Notes: generated from the sequence alone by a model not told the origin. DNA of 64,000 bases from Hansschlegelia beijingensis (GCF_014196425.1 NZ_JACIDR010000002.1:310001-374000); one strand, 5' to 3'. Shown: positions 1 to 9,605, counted from the first letter of the stretch. Made by a program: numbers and translations.

Positions 1-2
1 TG

Positions 3-395
3 CCGCTCGTCCTGCCGGGCCGGCCGAACGTGCTGCGGACGGTGCTCCACCGGCTCGCCGCGCGGCAGGACCTGACGCCCCGCGCGGTCGACTGCGACAG
101 CCTGCCGGCGATCGCCAAGATGGTCAGCGGCGGCCGTTTCCTCGGCGTGATGCCGCACTTCGCCTTCGCCGACGAGATCGCGCGCGGGGAGCTCGAAACC
201 GTCCGCATCGTCGACCCGACGCCGTCGTGGCGGCTGTCGGTCGTGGTCTCAAAGCGGACGTTGAGTCCGCGCATCGCGGACCTGACGGCGCAGATCACCG
301 CGGACGTGATCGCGGATCTCGTCAAGCGGAAGGTCTGGTCCGCGAAGCTCACCACCGTCGAAGCGCAGAGGATGCCGAGGCGACGCGTTTCCTAA
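3..395 (+). CDS. LysR-family regulator, C-terminal part (cut by window edge)
   Basis: The reading frame is open from the first bases, so the gene begins upstream and only the last ~130 codons are seen. The visible part matches the effector-binding half of LysR regulators: it opens with a PLVLPGRPN stretch, then a strand/helix pattern in which a middle segment (SLPAIAKMVSGGRFLGVMP) resembles the region that closes over the ligand. The DNA-binding helix-turn-helix would lie outside the window. An internal GTG at 30 is not a credible start because homology-like sequence precedes it. Ligand and target genes cannot be told from this fragment. It is followed by ~320 bp without a gene before metW. 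Confidence 0.75.
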   Translation, partial: PLVLPGRPNVLRTVLHRLAARQDLTPRAVDCDSLPAIAKMVSGGRFLGVMPHFAFADEIARGELETVRIVDPTPSWRLSVVVSKRTLSPRIADLTAQITADVIADLVKRKVWSAKLTTVEAQRMPRRRVS

Positions 396-715
396 GGGGG
401 TAGCCTGTGCCGTCTCCGTCGAGCTTTCAGCAGCGCCGTTCCCGGACGAGGAAACGCGACGCCCTGCGCGACGGCCCGGCGGGTCCACAGGGTGCTGTCG
501 CTGATGGGACGCTTTGACGCGTTTTCCGATCGGGCGGGGCGCGAGGCGCCTCCACGGGCGGCATGCGAGGGCTCGGTCCCGTTGCCCGATGTTCGCCTGC
601 TCTCGATCTTGCCGCCGCGCAGCGGTTCTCCGCGCTTTGCCGGCTGCGCCGAATGGCGTATCGGACGGCGCTCGCCTCAGTCAGGCGCAGCGCGTCCGCC
701 GCATGTGAGAACCCG
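396..715. other. Gene-free stretch between lysR-like gene and metW
   Basis: No credible coding frame, tRNA fold or riboswitch consensus was recognised. The open frames on both strands here are arginine/proline/serine-rich, as expected of out-of-frame GC-rich DNA. In many alphaproteobacteria metX sits directly upstream of metW; no metX remnant is recognisable here. The promoter of metW presumably lies in this stretch. Confidence 0.5.
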
Positions 716-1369
716 ATGACCGTTCTCGACGCCGCCTCCCCCGTGCCCGCCGAGACCCTCGCGGCCGCGCCGCGCCCGGACCATCTGCTGGTCGCCGAGA
801 TGGTGCAGCCGGGCTCGCGCGTGCTCGACGTCGGTTGCGGAGACGGGGCGCTGCTGCGGCTTCTGATCGCCCGGCGCGGCGTCGACGGCCGCGGCATCGA
901 GATTTCCCAGTCGGGGGTGAACGCCTCGGTGGCGCACGGGCTCTCGGTCGTCCAGGGCGACGCGGACGCCGATCTCGCGCATTACCCCGACGACGCCTTC
1001 GATTACGTGATCCTCTCGCAGACCCTGCAGGCCACGAGGCGGCCGAAGGCGGTGGTGGAGGATCTGCTGCGGATCGGCCGCCGCGCGATCGTGTCGTTCC
1101 CGAATTTCGGCCACTGGCGGGTGCGGATGCAGTTCCTGCTCGAGGGCCGCATGCCGCAGACCGCGAACCTGCCCGACCCCTGGTACGAGACCCCGAACAT
1201 CCATCTCTGCACGATCCGCGACTTCGTCGACCTCGTGGATCTGCTCGGCGCGCGCATGGAGCGGGCGGTCGCGCTCGACGCCACCGGCCGCCCCGCGCCG
1301 GTGAACGCGCCCTGGTGGTTCTGGAACCTGTTCGGCGCCCAGGGCGTGTTTCTGCTCAGCCGGAAATAG
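716..1369 (+). CDS. metW: Methionine biosynthesis protein MetW (SAM-dependent methyltransferase fold)
   Basis: About 217 residues with the MetW signature. A class I methyltransferase motif I (VLDVGCGDG, residues ~36-44) is followed by an LSQTLQATRRP segment and then IVSFPNFGHWRVR, both highly characteristic of MetW. The C-terminal WWFWNLFGAQGVFLL segment also fits. MetW works with MetX in homoserine acylation/methionine supply in proteobacteria. The frame is open further upstream, but the ATG at 716 gives the family N-terminus. The partner metX is not adjacent. The last 14 bp overlap the end of the opposite-strand methyltransferase gene. Confidence 0.9.
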   Translation: MTVLDAASPVPAETLAAAPRPDHLLVAEMVQPGSRVLDVGCGDGALLRLLIARRGVDGRGIEISQSGVNASVAHGLSVVQGDADADLAHYPDDAFDYVILSQTLQATRRPKAVVEDLLRIGRRAIVSFPNFGHWRVRMQFLLEGRMPQTANLPDPWYETPNIHLCTIRDFVDLVDLLGARMERAVALDATGRPAPVNAPWWFWNLFGAQGVFLLSRK

Positions 1370-2117
1370 TGTCCCGGCGCGGCGCGGGCGCCGGAACCCC
1401 GAGGGGCGCCGGCCTGAGAGCCCGCGCCGGCGCCACGCGCCGCGGCGAACGGGCCGGCAGCGGCCGCACCGCCTGCTTGCTGGCCTCCACGATGTGCACC
1501 CCGGCGAACGGCGCCCACAGCCGGGCGCCGAGACGCTCCAGCGGCGCCGCGGAGCGAAACACCAGCCCGCGTTCGACCGGAGGCATGAACAGCGCCTCGT
1601 CCCACCCCTCCGGGGCGAACAGCGCCTCGCGGAGCAGCTCCGTCAGCTGGCTGCGGCTGAACGGCCGGCCATAGCCGAACGGCGTGGTGTCCAGCTTCGC
1701 CCAGGCGCCCCGGCGGTTCGGGACGATGGCGATCAGCCGGCCGCCGGGGGCGAGGCAGCGCCAGGCCTCGTTCAGGAATTCCGTCGCGCTGCCGCAGGTT
1801 TCGAGCGCGTGGACCGCCACGATCCGGTCGACGGCGGCGTCCGGCAGCGGCCACATCTCGTCGTCCACCAGTCCGGCGGCGTTCGGCCGGTCCAGCGGCC
1901 AGCCGGCGACGCCCTGCTGCGACGGCGAGAACGCCAGCACCCGCTCCGCATCCTCGCGAAACACGCCCACGAACGGCGTCGCGAACCCGATTCCGAGCAC
2001 CCGCATGCCGCGGACGTCGCTCCAGCGCTCGCGCAGCTTGCCGCGCAGGATGCGGCGCGCGAACTCGCCCAGCGGACGGCTGTAGAAGTCGCGGAGATCG
2101 AGGATGTCCATGGCCAT
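1356..2117 (-). CDS. Class I SAM-dependent methyltransferase, unknown substrate
   Basis: 253 residues. A glycine-containing motif I is present in degenerate form (MRVLGIGFATPFV, residues ~38-50), followed by an acidic/aliphatic motif and the ALETCGSATEFLNEAWRCLAPGGRL segment, typical of Methyltransf_11 proteins. The C-terminal ~50 residues are Arg/Pro/Ala-rich and probably disordered. An alternative ATG lies two codons in, at 2111. It is divergent from gloB and ends inside the last 14 bp of metW. A methyltransferase of this type beside gloB is common in Rhizobiales (from memory). The substrate is not deducible. Confidence 0.8.
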   Translation of the reverse strand: MAMDILDLRDFYSRPLGEFARRILRGKLRERWSDVRGMRVLGIGFATPFVGVFREDAERVLAFSPSQQGVAGWPLDRPNAAGLVDDEMWPLPDAAVDRIVAVHALETCGSATEFLNEAWRCLAPGGRLIAIVPNRRGAWAKLDTTPFGYGRPFSRSQLTELLREALFAPEGWDEALFMPPVERGLVFRSAAPLERLGARLWAPFAGVHIVEASKQAVRPLPARSPRRVAPARALRPAPLGVPAPAPRRDTISG

Positions 2118-2232
2118 GAGGAGACTGTAGCCGGCTGGAGGCCATCATTCGACTGGCGGCCGGGACGATCCCGCAAGCTTGACCGCGAGGCGGTCGCCTA
2201 TAGCCTGTGCGCCCGCCCGAACTGGAGACGTC

Positions 2233-3000
2233 ATGCCCGCCGAGATCGTCCTCGTCCCCTGCCTGTCAGACAATTACGCGGTGCTGCTGCGCGATCCCGG
2301 GAGCGACGTCGTCGCGCTGGTCGATGCGCCCGAGGCCGCGCCGATCGCCCAGGCGCTCGAGAGCTGCGGCTGGGGCCTCAGCCACATCCTGATCACGCAC
2401 AAGCACCCCGACCACATCGACGGGCTCGCCGAGCTGAAGAGCCGTTTCGGCGCGACCGCCTTCGGTCCCGCCGCGGAGGCGGATGCGATTCCCGGCCTGG
2501 ACCGGACCCTCTCCGAAGGCGACGTGGCCGAGGTCGGCGCCTGGCGGTTCGAGACCATCGCGACGCCGGGCCACACCAAGGGCCACGTCGTGTTCCACGA
2601 GCCGGCGGAGAAATGGCTGTTCGCCGGCGACACCCTGTTCGTGATGGGCTGCGGCCGGCTGTTCGAGGACACGCCCGCCGCCATGTGGGGCTCGCTGTCG
2701 AAGCTCGCCCGGCTGCCGAGCGACACGACGGTCTGGTGCGGCCACGAATACACCGCGTCGAACGCGCGCTTCTGCGCCTCCGTGCTGCCGGAGGACGCCG
2801 CGATCGGGGAGCGGCTGAAGAAGATCGAGGCCGCGCGCGCGGCCGGCCGGCCGACGGTGCCGACGACGATCGGCGCCGAGAAGGCGACCAACCTCTTTCT
2901 CCGCGCCGGCGAGGACAAGGTCGCGGCCGCGCTGGGGCTGCCGCCCGGCGACCCGGTGGCGGTCTTCACCGAACTGCGCGCACGGAAGAACCGCGCATGA
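2233..3000 (+). CDS. gloB: Hydroxyacylglutathione hydrolase (glyoxalase II)
   Basis: 255 residues of the metallo-beta-lactamase fold. The metal motif THKHPDH fits THxHxDH, GHTKGH provides the next histidine, GDTLF the bridging aspartate and WCGHEYT a further histidine. The C-terminal HAGH-type domain (~residues 165-255) carries the glutathione-binding helices. It hydrolyses S-lactoylglutathione to lactate and glutathione in methylglyoxal detoxification. The ATG at 2233 gives the family start (MPAEIVLVPCLSDNY). The stop overlaps the start of the cupin gene by 4 bp (ATGA), implying translational coupling. A VOC-type lyase gene that could act upstream lies at 56.7 kb. Confidence 0.93.
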   Translation: MPAEIVLVPCLSDNYAVLLRDPGSDVVALVDAPEAAPIAQALESCGWGLSHILITHKHPDHIDGLAELKSRFGATAFGPAAEADAIPGLDRTLSEGDVAEVGAWRFETIATPGHTKGHVVFHEPAEKWLFAGDTLFVMGCGRLFEDTPAAMWGSLSKLARLPSDTTVWCGHEYTASNARFCASVLPEDAAIGERLKKIEAARAAGRPTVPTTIGAEKATNLFLRAGEDKVAAALGLPPGDPVAVFTELRARKNRA

Positions 3001-3443
3001 CCGCCCTCGACGGCCTCTCGGCCGCGGAGGTCGTGCGGCTGCTCGACCTCAAGCCCCACCCCGAAGGCGGGCATTTCCGCGAGACCTACCGCGACCCGGC
3101 GACCGACGCCGCCGGCCGCAGCCGCTCGACCGCGATCTATTTCCTGCTCGCGGCCGGAGAGCGGTCGGCCTGGCACCGCGTCGACGCGGTCGAGATGTGG
3201 CACTTCTATGCAGGCGATCCCCTGGAGCTCAGCCTGTCGGCCGACGGCGGCGAGACGCAGACCTTGCGGCTCGGCGCCGACATCGCGGCCGGCGAGGCCC
3301 CGCAGCTGGTGGCGCCCTCCGGCTGGTGGCAGGCCGCGCGGCCGCTCGGGCGCTGGACGCTGGTCGGCTGCACGGTCGCGCCAGGGTTCGATTTCGCGGG
3401 CTTCGAGCTCGCCCCGCCGGACTGGCGGCCGTCCGGCGGCTGA
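2997..3443 (+). CDS. Cupin-domain protein, DUF985 family
   Basis: 148 residues. It matches the DUF985 cupin family, with the opening LDLKPHPEGGHFRETYR, then STAIYFLLAAGERSAWHRVDAVEMWHFYAGDPLEL, and a C-terminal VGCTVAPGFDFAGFELA. The histidines of the WHR and WHFY segments are placed like cupin metal ligands. The enzymatic role is unknown; some members are described as epimerase-like. The start overlaps the gloB stop (ATGA), so the two are co-translated. The gene ends 3 bp from the convergent exporter gene. Confidence 0.85.
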   Translation: MTALDGLSAAEVVRLLDLKPHPEGGHFRETYRDPATDAAGRSRSTAIYFLLAAGERSAWHRVDAVEMWHFYAGDPLELSLSADGGETQTLRLGADIAAGEAPQLVAPSGWWQAARPLGRWTLVGCTVAPGFDFAGFELAPPDWRPSGG

Positions 3444-3446
3444 GGC

Positions 3447-4328
3447 TCAGCCCCGGCCTCCCGGCCGCCGCCGGCCGAGCGTCGCAATCAGCGCGCCGCC
3501 GACGATGAGCGCGCAGCCGAGCGCCAGCGCGCCGCTCGGCTGCGCATAGCCGAACGCCACCAGCAGCAGCGTCGAGAACAGCGGCGCCGCATAGGCCGCG
3601 ACCCCGAGAAGACGCACGTCGCCGCGCTTCATCCCCACGTCCCAGGCGAAGAAGGCGAGCCCGACCGGGCCGAGGCCGAGCGCCGCCACCGCCAGCCATT
3701 CGCCGGCGGATGCGGGCCAGATCGTCGGCTCCAGCGCGAGGTGGCAGAGCCCCGCCAGCGCTGCGGTCGCGAGACAGAAACCGGCGAGCGCCTGGGTGGG
3801 AACGCGCGCGAGCAGCCGGCCGGAGACCGAATAGGCGGCCCAGATCACCGCGCAGACGAGCGCCGAGGCGTAGCCGGCGAGGTGGGCGCCGCCGAAGGCG
3901 AAGCCGCCGCCGCGGCCACCGATGAGCAGAGCCGCCCCCGCGAGGCCGCACAGCGCCCCGAGCACATGGCGCGGCGCCAGCCGCTCGCCCGGCAGGGCGG
4001 CCGAGAACAGCACGATCAGCAGCGGCCACAGATAGGCGACGAGGCTGGCCTCCGCCGGGGGGCTGAGCCGCAGCGCCGTGAAATAGAAGAAGTGGAAGCC
4101 GAACAGGCCGCCGACGCCATGCAGCCAGGCCGGCCAAGGCTGGCGCAGCGCCGCCAGACCGCCGGGCCGGAACGCGGCGACCGCCAGCCCCGCCGCGCCC
4201 GCGATCGCGAACGTCAGCGCCGTCAGCAGGAAGGGCGGCGTCGCCCCCGTCGCGGCGGTGAGCAGGGCGAGCGTCGACCAGAGGCCGATCGCGATGAGGC
4301 CGATGGCGGTGGCGCGGGCGGGCGGCAT
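3447..4328 (-). CDS. DMT/EamA-family exporter
   Basis: About 293 residues with roughly ten hydrophobic segments arranged as two EamA repeats. The first opens with TAIGLIAIGLWSTLALLTAA. The second covers AGYASALVCAVIWAAYSVSGRLLAR through GCALIVGGALIATLG. The family comprises inner-membrane exporters of metabolites or drugs; the substrate is unknown. An upstream in-frame ATG at 4364 exists, but the ATG at 4328 gives the usual short N-terminus. It ends 3 bp from the cupin gene and is preceded by phbB on the same strand with a ~60-bp gap. Confidence 0.88.
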   Translation of the reverse strand: MPPARATAIGLIAIGLWSTLALLTAATGATPPFLLTALTFAIAGAAGLAVAAFRPGGLAALRQPWPAWLHGVGGLFGFHFFYFTALRLSPPAEASLVAYLWPLLIVLFSAALPGERLAPRHVLGALCGLAGAALLIGGRGGGFAFGGAHLAGYASALVCAVIWAAYSVSGRLLARVPTQALAGFCLATAALAGLCHLALEPTIWPASAGEWLAVAALGLGPVGLAFFAWDVGMKRGDVRLLGVAAYAAPLFSTLLLVAFGYAQPSGALALGCALIVGGALIATLGRRRPGGRG

Positions 4329-4391
4329 GGCGCGGTCCTTAGCCCGCCATGCCGCCGCCGTCACTTGGCGCGGACGTCGCGGCCCGCGCCG

Positions 4392-5114
4392 TCAGGCGAT
4401 GTACTGGCCGCCGTTGATCGTGAGCGTGGAGCCGGTCACGAAGCCCGCCTTGTCGCCCGCGAGATAGAGCACCGCGTCGGCGATCTCGTCCGATTCGCCG
4501 AGCCGCCCGACCGGGATGGTGGCGACGATCGACTCGCGCACCTTCTCCGGCACCGCCATCACCATCTCGGTCGCTATGTAGCCGGGCGCGATGGCGTTCA
4601 CCGTGATGCCCTTCTTGGCGTTCTCCTGCGCGAGCGCCTTGGTGAAGCCGATCACGCCGGCCTTGGCGGCGGAGTAGTTGGCCTGGCCCATCTGGCCCTT
4701 CTGGCCGTTGATCGAGGTGATGTTGATGATGCGGCCGAAGCCGCGCTCGCGCATGCCGTCGATCACCGGCCTGGTCATCGTGAACATCGAGTCCAGGTTG
4801 GTGCGCATGACGTCGCGCCACTGGTCGAAGGTCATCTTGTGGAACATGCCGTCGCGGGTGATGCCGGCGTTGTTGACCAGGATGTCGACCGGCCCGAGCT
4901 CGGCCTCCACCTTGGCGACGCCGGCCGTGCAGGCTTCCGGATCGCCCACGTCCCACTTGAACACCGCGACCCCGTGGTCGGCCTTGAAGGCCTGCGCCTT
5001 CTCGTCATTGCCGGCGTAGGTGGCGGCGACGTTGTAGCCGGCCTTCTTCAGGGCGATCGAGATCGCCTCGCCGATGCCGCGAGTGCCGCCAGTCACGAGC
5101 GCGGTGCGCGCCAT
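4392..5114 (-). CDS. phaB: Acetoacetyl-CoA reductase (NADPH), PhbB
   Basis: 240 residues of the short-chain dehydrogenase family. The TGGTRGIG nucleotide-binding motif is at residues ~8-15, NNAG at ~81, catalytic Ser at ~134 and YSAAK at 147-151. The GITRDGMFHKMTFDQW segment is typical of PhaB. It reduces acetoacetyl-CoA to (R)-3-hydroxybutyryl-CoA for PHB and also supplies the ethylmalonyl-CoA pathway. A strong GGGAGG ribosome-binding site precedes the ATG. It lies ~100 bp downstream of phaA on the same strand, with a small hairpin between them, so a phaA-phaB operon is likely. Confidence 0.95.
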   Translation of the reverse strand: MARTALVTGGTRGIGEAISIALKKAGYNVAATYAGNDEKAQAFKADHGVAVFKWDVGDPEACTAGVAKVEAELGPVDILVNNAGITRDGMFHKMTFDQWRDVMRTNLDSMFTMTRPVIDGMRERGFGRIINITSINGQKGQMGQANYSAAKAGVIGFTKALAQENAKKGITVNAIAPGYIATEMVMAVPEKVRESIVATIPVGRLGESDEIADAVLYLAGDKAGFVTGSTLTINGGQYIA

Positions 5115-5132
5115 GTCGTCCTCCCGTGGAAA

Positions 5133-5154
5133 TCAGGGCGCAAGCCGCCCCTGA
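5133..5154 (-). other. Hairpin in the phaA-phaB intercistronic gap
   Basis: A near-perfect inverted repeat (TCAGGGCG and CGCCCCTGA arms with one bulged base around a short loop) lies just upstream of the phbB ribosome-binding site on the minus strand. There is no run of T, so it is not a classical terminator. It could act in transcript processing or attenuation. This is a weak call made from the sequence only. Confidence 0.35.
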
Positions 5155-5216
5155 GCGGGAGCGCCGCGCCCCCGCCCTGCCTGCCGTCCGAGCGTGAAGT
5201 TCCGGGAACTGGGTGG

Positions 5217-6398
<1,182 letters not shown>

Positions 6399-6504
6399 GG
6401 AAGTCTCCCTGATCGGCGGGCCGTCGCGGCGGCCGCGAATGTCGCTGGTTAATGGGACCCGGGTCGGAACAGCGCAAGACGACCTTCGGAGTTGGAAGAA
6501 AGGC

Positions 6505-7077
6505 TTATCCGGCGAGCCGGCGACTGCTTCCGCAGCGGAAAGAATTCGCTGTTTCGTCCGCCAGGGCACGCGCTTTCTTCGCGTCTCCGGAAGGAAGCAC
6601 CGCCATCACGCAGCCGGCGCCGGAGGGCTCCAGCCGATAGACCACGATCCGGCTGCCCGAGAGCGCGCCCGCGCGTTCGCCGACCCGGTAACGCACGATG
6701 GCCGCCACCGGGCGGCCCTGAGACTGCTCGGTCGCGCGCCATTCGACGCTCGGCTCGGGCCGGAACACCGTACCGAGATTGAGGGACTCCTTGAGGGGCT
6801 TGCGCCCGAACCACAGCGCCGCCGAGGCGCCGTCGGAACTCCAGACCACCGGCACATTGGCGACGCCGAGGCACATGCGGGCGTCCGGCCCCTCGCCGGC
6901 CGCCGGCGCCGCGGGGCACTTCTTGTAGTCGTGCCGCGTGAAGGTGCTCGGCTTGAGATCGAGCGCGGGCGCCGCGGCCGCGGGCGCTGGCCCGGCCAGC
7001 AGCGCGGCCGCCGTGAGCGCGAGCGTCGCGGCTCCCGCCGCCTGGACCGATCGGTCACCCGTGAGCTTCAGCCGCAT
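6505..7077 (-). CDS. Predicted secreted protein of unknown function
   Basis: 190 residues with a signal-peptide-like N-terminus: basic start, a hydrophobic Ala/Leu core at ~13-30, and an AAA-AP cleavage region near 36. The mature part contains four cysteines (KKCP, RMCLG, AGCVM, FRCGS) that could form two disulfides in the periplasm. No family was recognised. It is divergent from phaR, sharing a short intergenic region with a TGC-rich site, and is downstream-neighbour to phaA on the same strand with a ~106-bp gap. A PHB-related role is only suggested by position. Confidence 0.7.
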   Translation of the reverse strand: MRLKLTGDRSVQAAGAATLALTAAALLAGPAPAAAAPALDLKPSTFTRHDYKKCPAAPAAGEGPDARMCLGVANVPVVWSSDGASAALWFGRKPLKESLNLGTVFRPEPSVEWRATEQSQGRPVAAIVRYRVGERAGALSGSRIVVYRLEPSGAGCVMAVLPSGDAKKARALADETANSFRCGSSRRLAG

Positions 7078-7105
7078 GCTTGTTCATCCGCCTAAGGTTC
7101 TACTC

Positions 7106-7117
7106 TGCACTGCACAA
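7106..7117. promoter_or_regulatory. TGC-rich direct repeat, candidate PhaR operator
   Basis: The sequence TGCACTGCACAA lies in the divergent region between the secreted-protein gene and phaR. PhaR-type repressors are known to bind TGC-rich sites in front of phasin genes and of their own gene. The short repeat of TGCAC, close to the presumed promoter of phaR, fits autoregulation. The binding assignment is inference from position and base composition. Confidence 0.4.
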
Positions 7118-7202
7118 AAATCTGGCCGGTTTGCTGATTTCGCCTTATCGTTCCCGTTCTCGTGGCCGCTTTTGCGGCTATCGCGCCGCGGAAGAACGAC
7201 CA

Positions 7203-7823
7203 ATGAAACCCTCGCCGGCGAGAGATCAGCGCGACATGTCGAGCACCAACAACGCGATCACGATCAAGAAATACGCCAATCGCCGGCTCTACAACACCGG
7301 GACGAGCACTTACGTCACCCTCGAAGATCTCGCCGCGATGGTGAAGCGCGGCGAAGATTTCCAGGTCGTCGACGCCAAGACGAACGATGACATAACGCAT
7401 CAGGTGCTGACGCAGATCATCTTCGAGCAGGAGAACAAGGGGCAGAACCTGCTGCCGATCACCTTCCTGCGGCAGCTCATCCGATTCTATGGCGACAGCG
7501 TACAGAGCTTCGTGCCGAAGTATCTTGAACTCTCCATGGGCGCGCTGACGCGTGACCAGGACAAGATGCGCGAAACCATGAAGACCTTCGGCGCCGGTTC
7601 GTTCCAGTCCGCGGTCGAAGAGCAGATGCGCACCAACGTCGCCATGATGGAGCGCGCGTTCCGGATGTTCTCGGTGTTCCCGGCCTCCGGGGAGCCGGCT
7701 CCGGAGGCGCCGGCGAGCCAGCCCGCCCCGCGCGAGACCAGCCCCAACGACCTGGACACGCTGCGTCGCGAGATGGCCGAGATGCGCGCCCGTCTGGACA
7801 AGATGGCGCCGGCCAAGAACTAG
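7203..7823 (+). CDS. phaR: Polyhydroxyalkanoate synthesis repressor PhaR
   Basis: About 206 residues. The N-terminal PHB/PHA accumulation DNA-binding domain is unmistakable (TIKKYANRRLYNTGTSTYVT, then LEDLAAMVKRGEDFQVVDAKT). It is followed by PHB_acc segments (LTQIIFEQENKGQNLLP and LRQLIRFYGDSVQSFVPKYLE) and a C-terminal helical tail (~150-206). PhaR senses PHB granules and represses phasin and PHB genes. The ATG at 7203 has a GGAAG site 8 bases upstream; an ATG at 7236, closer to the usual family start, is a real alternative. It ends 8 bp before the convergent ispA stop. Confidence 0.93.
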   Translation: MKPSPARDQRDMSSTNNAITIKKYANRRLYNTGTSTYVTLEDLAAMVKRGEDFQVVDAKTNDDITHQVLTQIIFEQENKGQNLLPITFLRQLIRFYGDSVQSFVPKYLELSMGALTRDQDKMRETMKTFGAGSFQSAVEEQMRTNVAMMERAFRMFSVFPASGEPAPEAPASQPAPRETSPNDLDTLRREMAEMRARLDKMAPAKN

Positions 7824-7831
7824 CCCCCGGC

Positions 7832-8752
7832 TCAGCGGTCCCGCGCGGCCACGAACCGCGCCGCGGATCGCAGCGGCTCCGCTTCGTCTCCAAAGCCCGA
7901 AAGCGCCCCGGTCGCTTCCTCCGTGAGCGTCTCCAGCCGACGCCTGGCGCCCGCGACGCCGTGGACGGCTACCAGGGTCGCCTTGCCGGCGGCCGCGTCC
8001 TTGCCGGTCTTCTTGCCCACGACCGCGGCGGCGCCCTCGGCGTCGAGCAGGTCGTCCGCCACCTGGAACGCCTCCCCGAGCGCGCGCGCATAGCGGCGCA
8101 GCGCCTGACGCGCCCGCGAGCCGGCCCCGCCCACGATGGCCCCCATCTCGACGGCGGCCTCGATCAGGGCGCCGGTCTTCATCGCCTGCATCCGGCTGAT
8201 GTCCGCGTCGACGAGGGCCGCCCCGCCGAAACGGCCCTCCGCCGCGAGGTCGAGCATCTGGCCGCCCGCCATGCCGCCGAGCCCCGCCGCGCGCGCGAGC
8301 GTGACGACGAGCTCCACCCTGACGGCGGGGTCGGCATGGACCCGGTCGCTCGCCAGGGTCTCGAAGGCGAGCGTCTGCAGGGCGTCGCCCGCCAGGATCG
8401 CGGTGGCCTCGTCGAAGGCGCGGTGGATCGTCGGCCGGCCGCGGCGCAGATCGTCGTCGTCCATCGCCGGCAGGTCGTCATGGATCAGGCTGTAGCCATG
8501 CACGCACTCGATCGCGAGGCCCGCCGCCAGCGGTCCGTCGCCCTCCGCGCCGAACATGCGGGCGGCCGCCACGACCAGCGCCGGGCGCAGCCGCTTGCCG
8601 CCGCCCAGCATCGCGTAGCGCATGGCCTCGATCAGGCGGGCGGGACGCGCGAGTTCGCCCGGCTGCGCCTGCGGCGACAACAGCGCCTCGAGCGCCGCCT
8701 CGGCGCGCCGCGCCACATCGGCGCGAAGGTCATCGAACGAGGACTGCTGCAT
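7832..8752 (-). CDS. ispA: Polyprenyl (farnesyl/geranyl) diphosphate synthase
   Basis: 306 residues of the trans-isoprenyl diphosphate synthase family. The first aspartate-rich motif is DDLPAMDDDDLRRGRPT, the DDxxxxD type of bacterial FPP synthases. The second is DDLLDAEG. GGGKRLRPAL near residue 52 binds the homoallylic substrate. It makes C10/C15 diphosphates for quinones, undecaprenyl-P and hopanoids. ispG of the MEP pathway lies 4 kb away, but there is no dxs or xseB neighbour. The gene is divergent from mtgA. Confidence 0.93.
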   Translation of the reverse strand: MQQSSFDDLRADVARRAEAALEALLSPQAQPGELARPARLIEAMRYAMLGGGKRLRPALVVAAARMFGAEGDGPLAAGLAIECVHGYSLIHDDLPAMDDDDLRRGRPTIHRAFDEATAILAGDALQTLAFETLASDRVHADPAVRVELVVTLARAAGLGGMAGGQMLDLAAEGRFGGAALVDADISRMQAMKTGALIEAAVEMGAIVGGAGSRARQALRRYARALGEAFQVADDLLDAEGAAAVVGKKTGKDAAAGKATLVAVHGVAGARRRLETLTEEATGALSGFGDEAEPLRSAARFVAARDR

Positions 8753-8891
8753 GAGCGGGTTCCGGCGCCGGTCGCGTTGCGACGTCTGGGTCGCCCGACC
8801 GGGGCCGGCCCGTCAAGCGGCGGCTCTGCGTGGCTTGACCCGCGCCGTCTGCTAGGTTGCGGGGAGCGGGCAGACGGGGAGCAGATGGTTG

Positions 8892-9605
8892 ATGGCGTTC
8901 TTGGCGCGCGCGTCCTCGGACCGCAGGCTTCGGCCGAGGACGTCCGCGGCCGCCGTCGTGATGCGCATCCTCCTCGTCCTGATCGCGCTGCCGATCATCC
9001 TTGTGCCGGTCTATTCGGTCGTGCCGCCGGTCTCGACGCTGATGCTCGCGCGCTGGGCGACCGGACGGCCCGTCGAGCGCGTCTGGACGCCGCTCGACCA
9101 GATCTCGCCGGCGCTGCAGCGCGCCGTGCTGGTCTCGGAGGACGCGCGCTTCTGCCAGCACCACGGCGTGGACTGGGGCGCGATCGGCGGCGTCCTGAAG
9201 GCGGGCGGCGACTCCGGGCCGGGCCGCGGCGCCTCGACCATCGCCATGCAGGTCGCCAAGAACCTGTTCCTCTGGCAGGGCGGCGCCTATCTGCGCAAAC
9301 CGCTCGAGATCGCGCTCGCGCACTGGATCGATCTGGTCTGGAGCAAGCGCCGGGTGATGGAGGTCTATCTCAACATCGCCGAATGGGGCCCCGGCGGCGT
9401 TTTCGGCGCGCAGGCCGCCGCCCGCCGCGCCTTCGGCAAGGACGCCAAGGCGCTGACGGCGCGGGAGGCCGCCATGATGGCCGCCGCCCTGCCCAACCCC
9501 GTGCTGCGCGACGCCAAGAAGCCGAGCCGGTCGGCGCGCGCGCACGCCACCATCGTGGCGAGCCGGGCGCGCGCGGCCGGCGCGCTCACCGCCTGCCTGC
9601 GATGA
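8892..9605 (+). CDS. mtgA: Monofunctional biosynthetic peptidoglycan transglycosylase
   Basis: About 237 residues of glycosyltransferase family 51. One N-terminal transmembrane segment (~residues 24-48) anchors it in the inner membrane. The catalytic motif is SEDARFCQHHGVDW, followed by GRGASTIAMQVAKNLFLW and KRRVMEVYLNIAEWGPG. There is no transpeptidase domain, so it polymerises lipid II glycan strands only. ATG at 8892 is used because a GGGGAGCAG site precedes it; the TTG just before it is unlikely. It is followed 137 bp later by rpmF. Confidence 0.94.
   Translation: MAFLARASSDRRLRPRTSAAAVVMRILLVLIALPIILVPVYSVVPPVSTLMLARWATGRPVERVWTPLDQISPALQRAVLVSEDARFCQHHGVDWGAIGGVLKAGGDSGPGRGASTIAMQVAKNLFLWQGGAYLRKPLEIALAHWIDLVWSKRRVMEVYLNIAEWGPGGVFGAQAAARRAFGKDAKALTAREAAMMAAALPNPVLRDAKKPSRSARAHATIVASRARAAGALTACLR

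Noticed and set aside
396-715. SAM riboswitch upstream of metW
   Set aside because: I looked for the conserved cores of the SAM-II and related classes and found no match. A covariance-model search would be decisive.
427-897. Minus-strand open frame across the metW start
   Set aside because: It is Arg/Ser/Pro-rich, overlaps metW and has no support.
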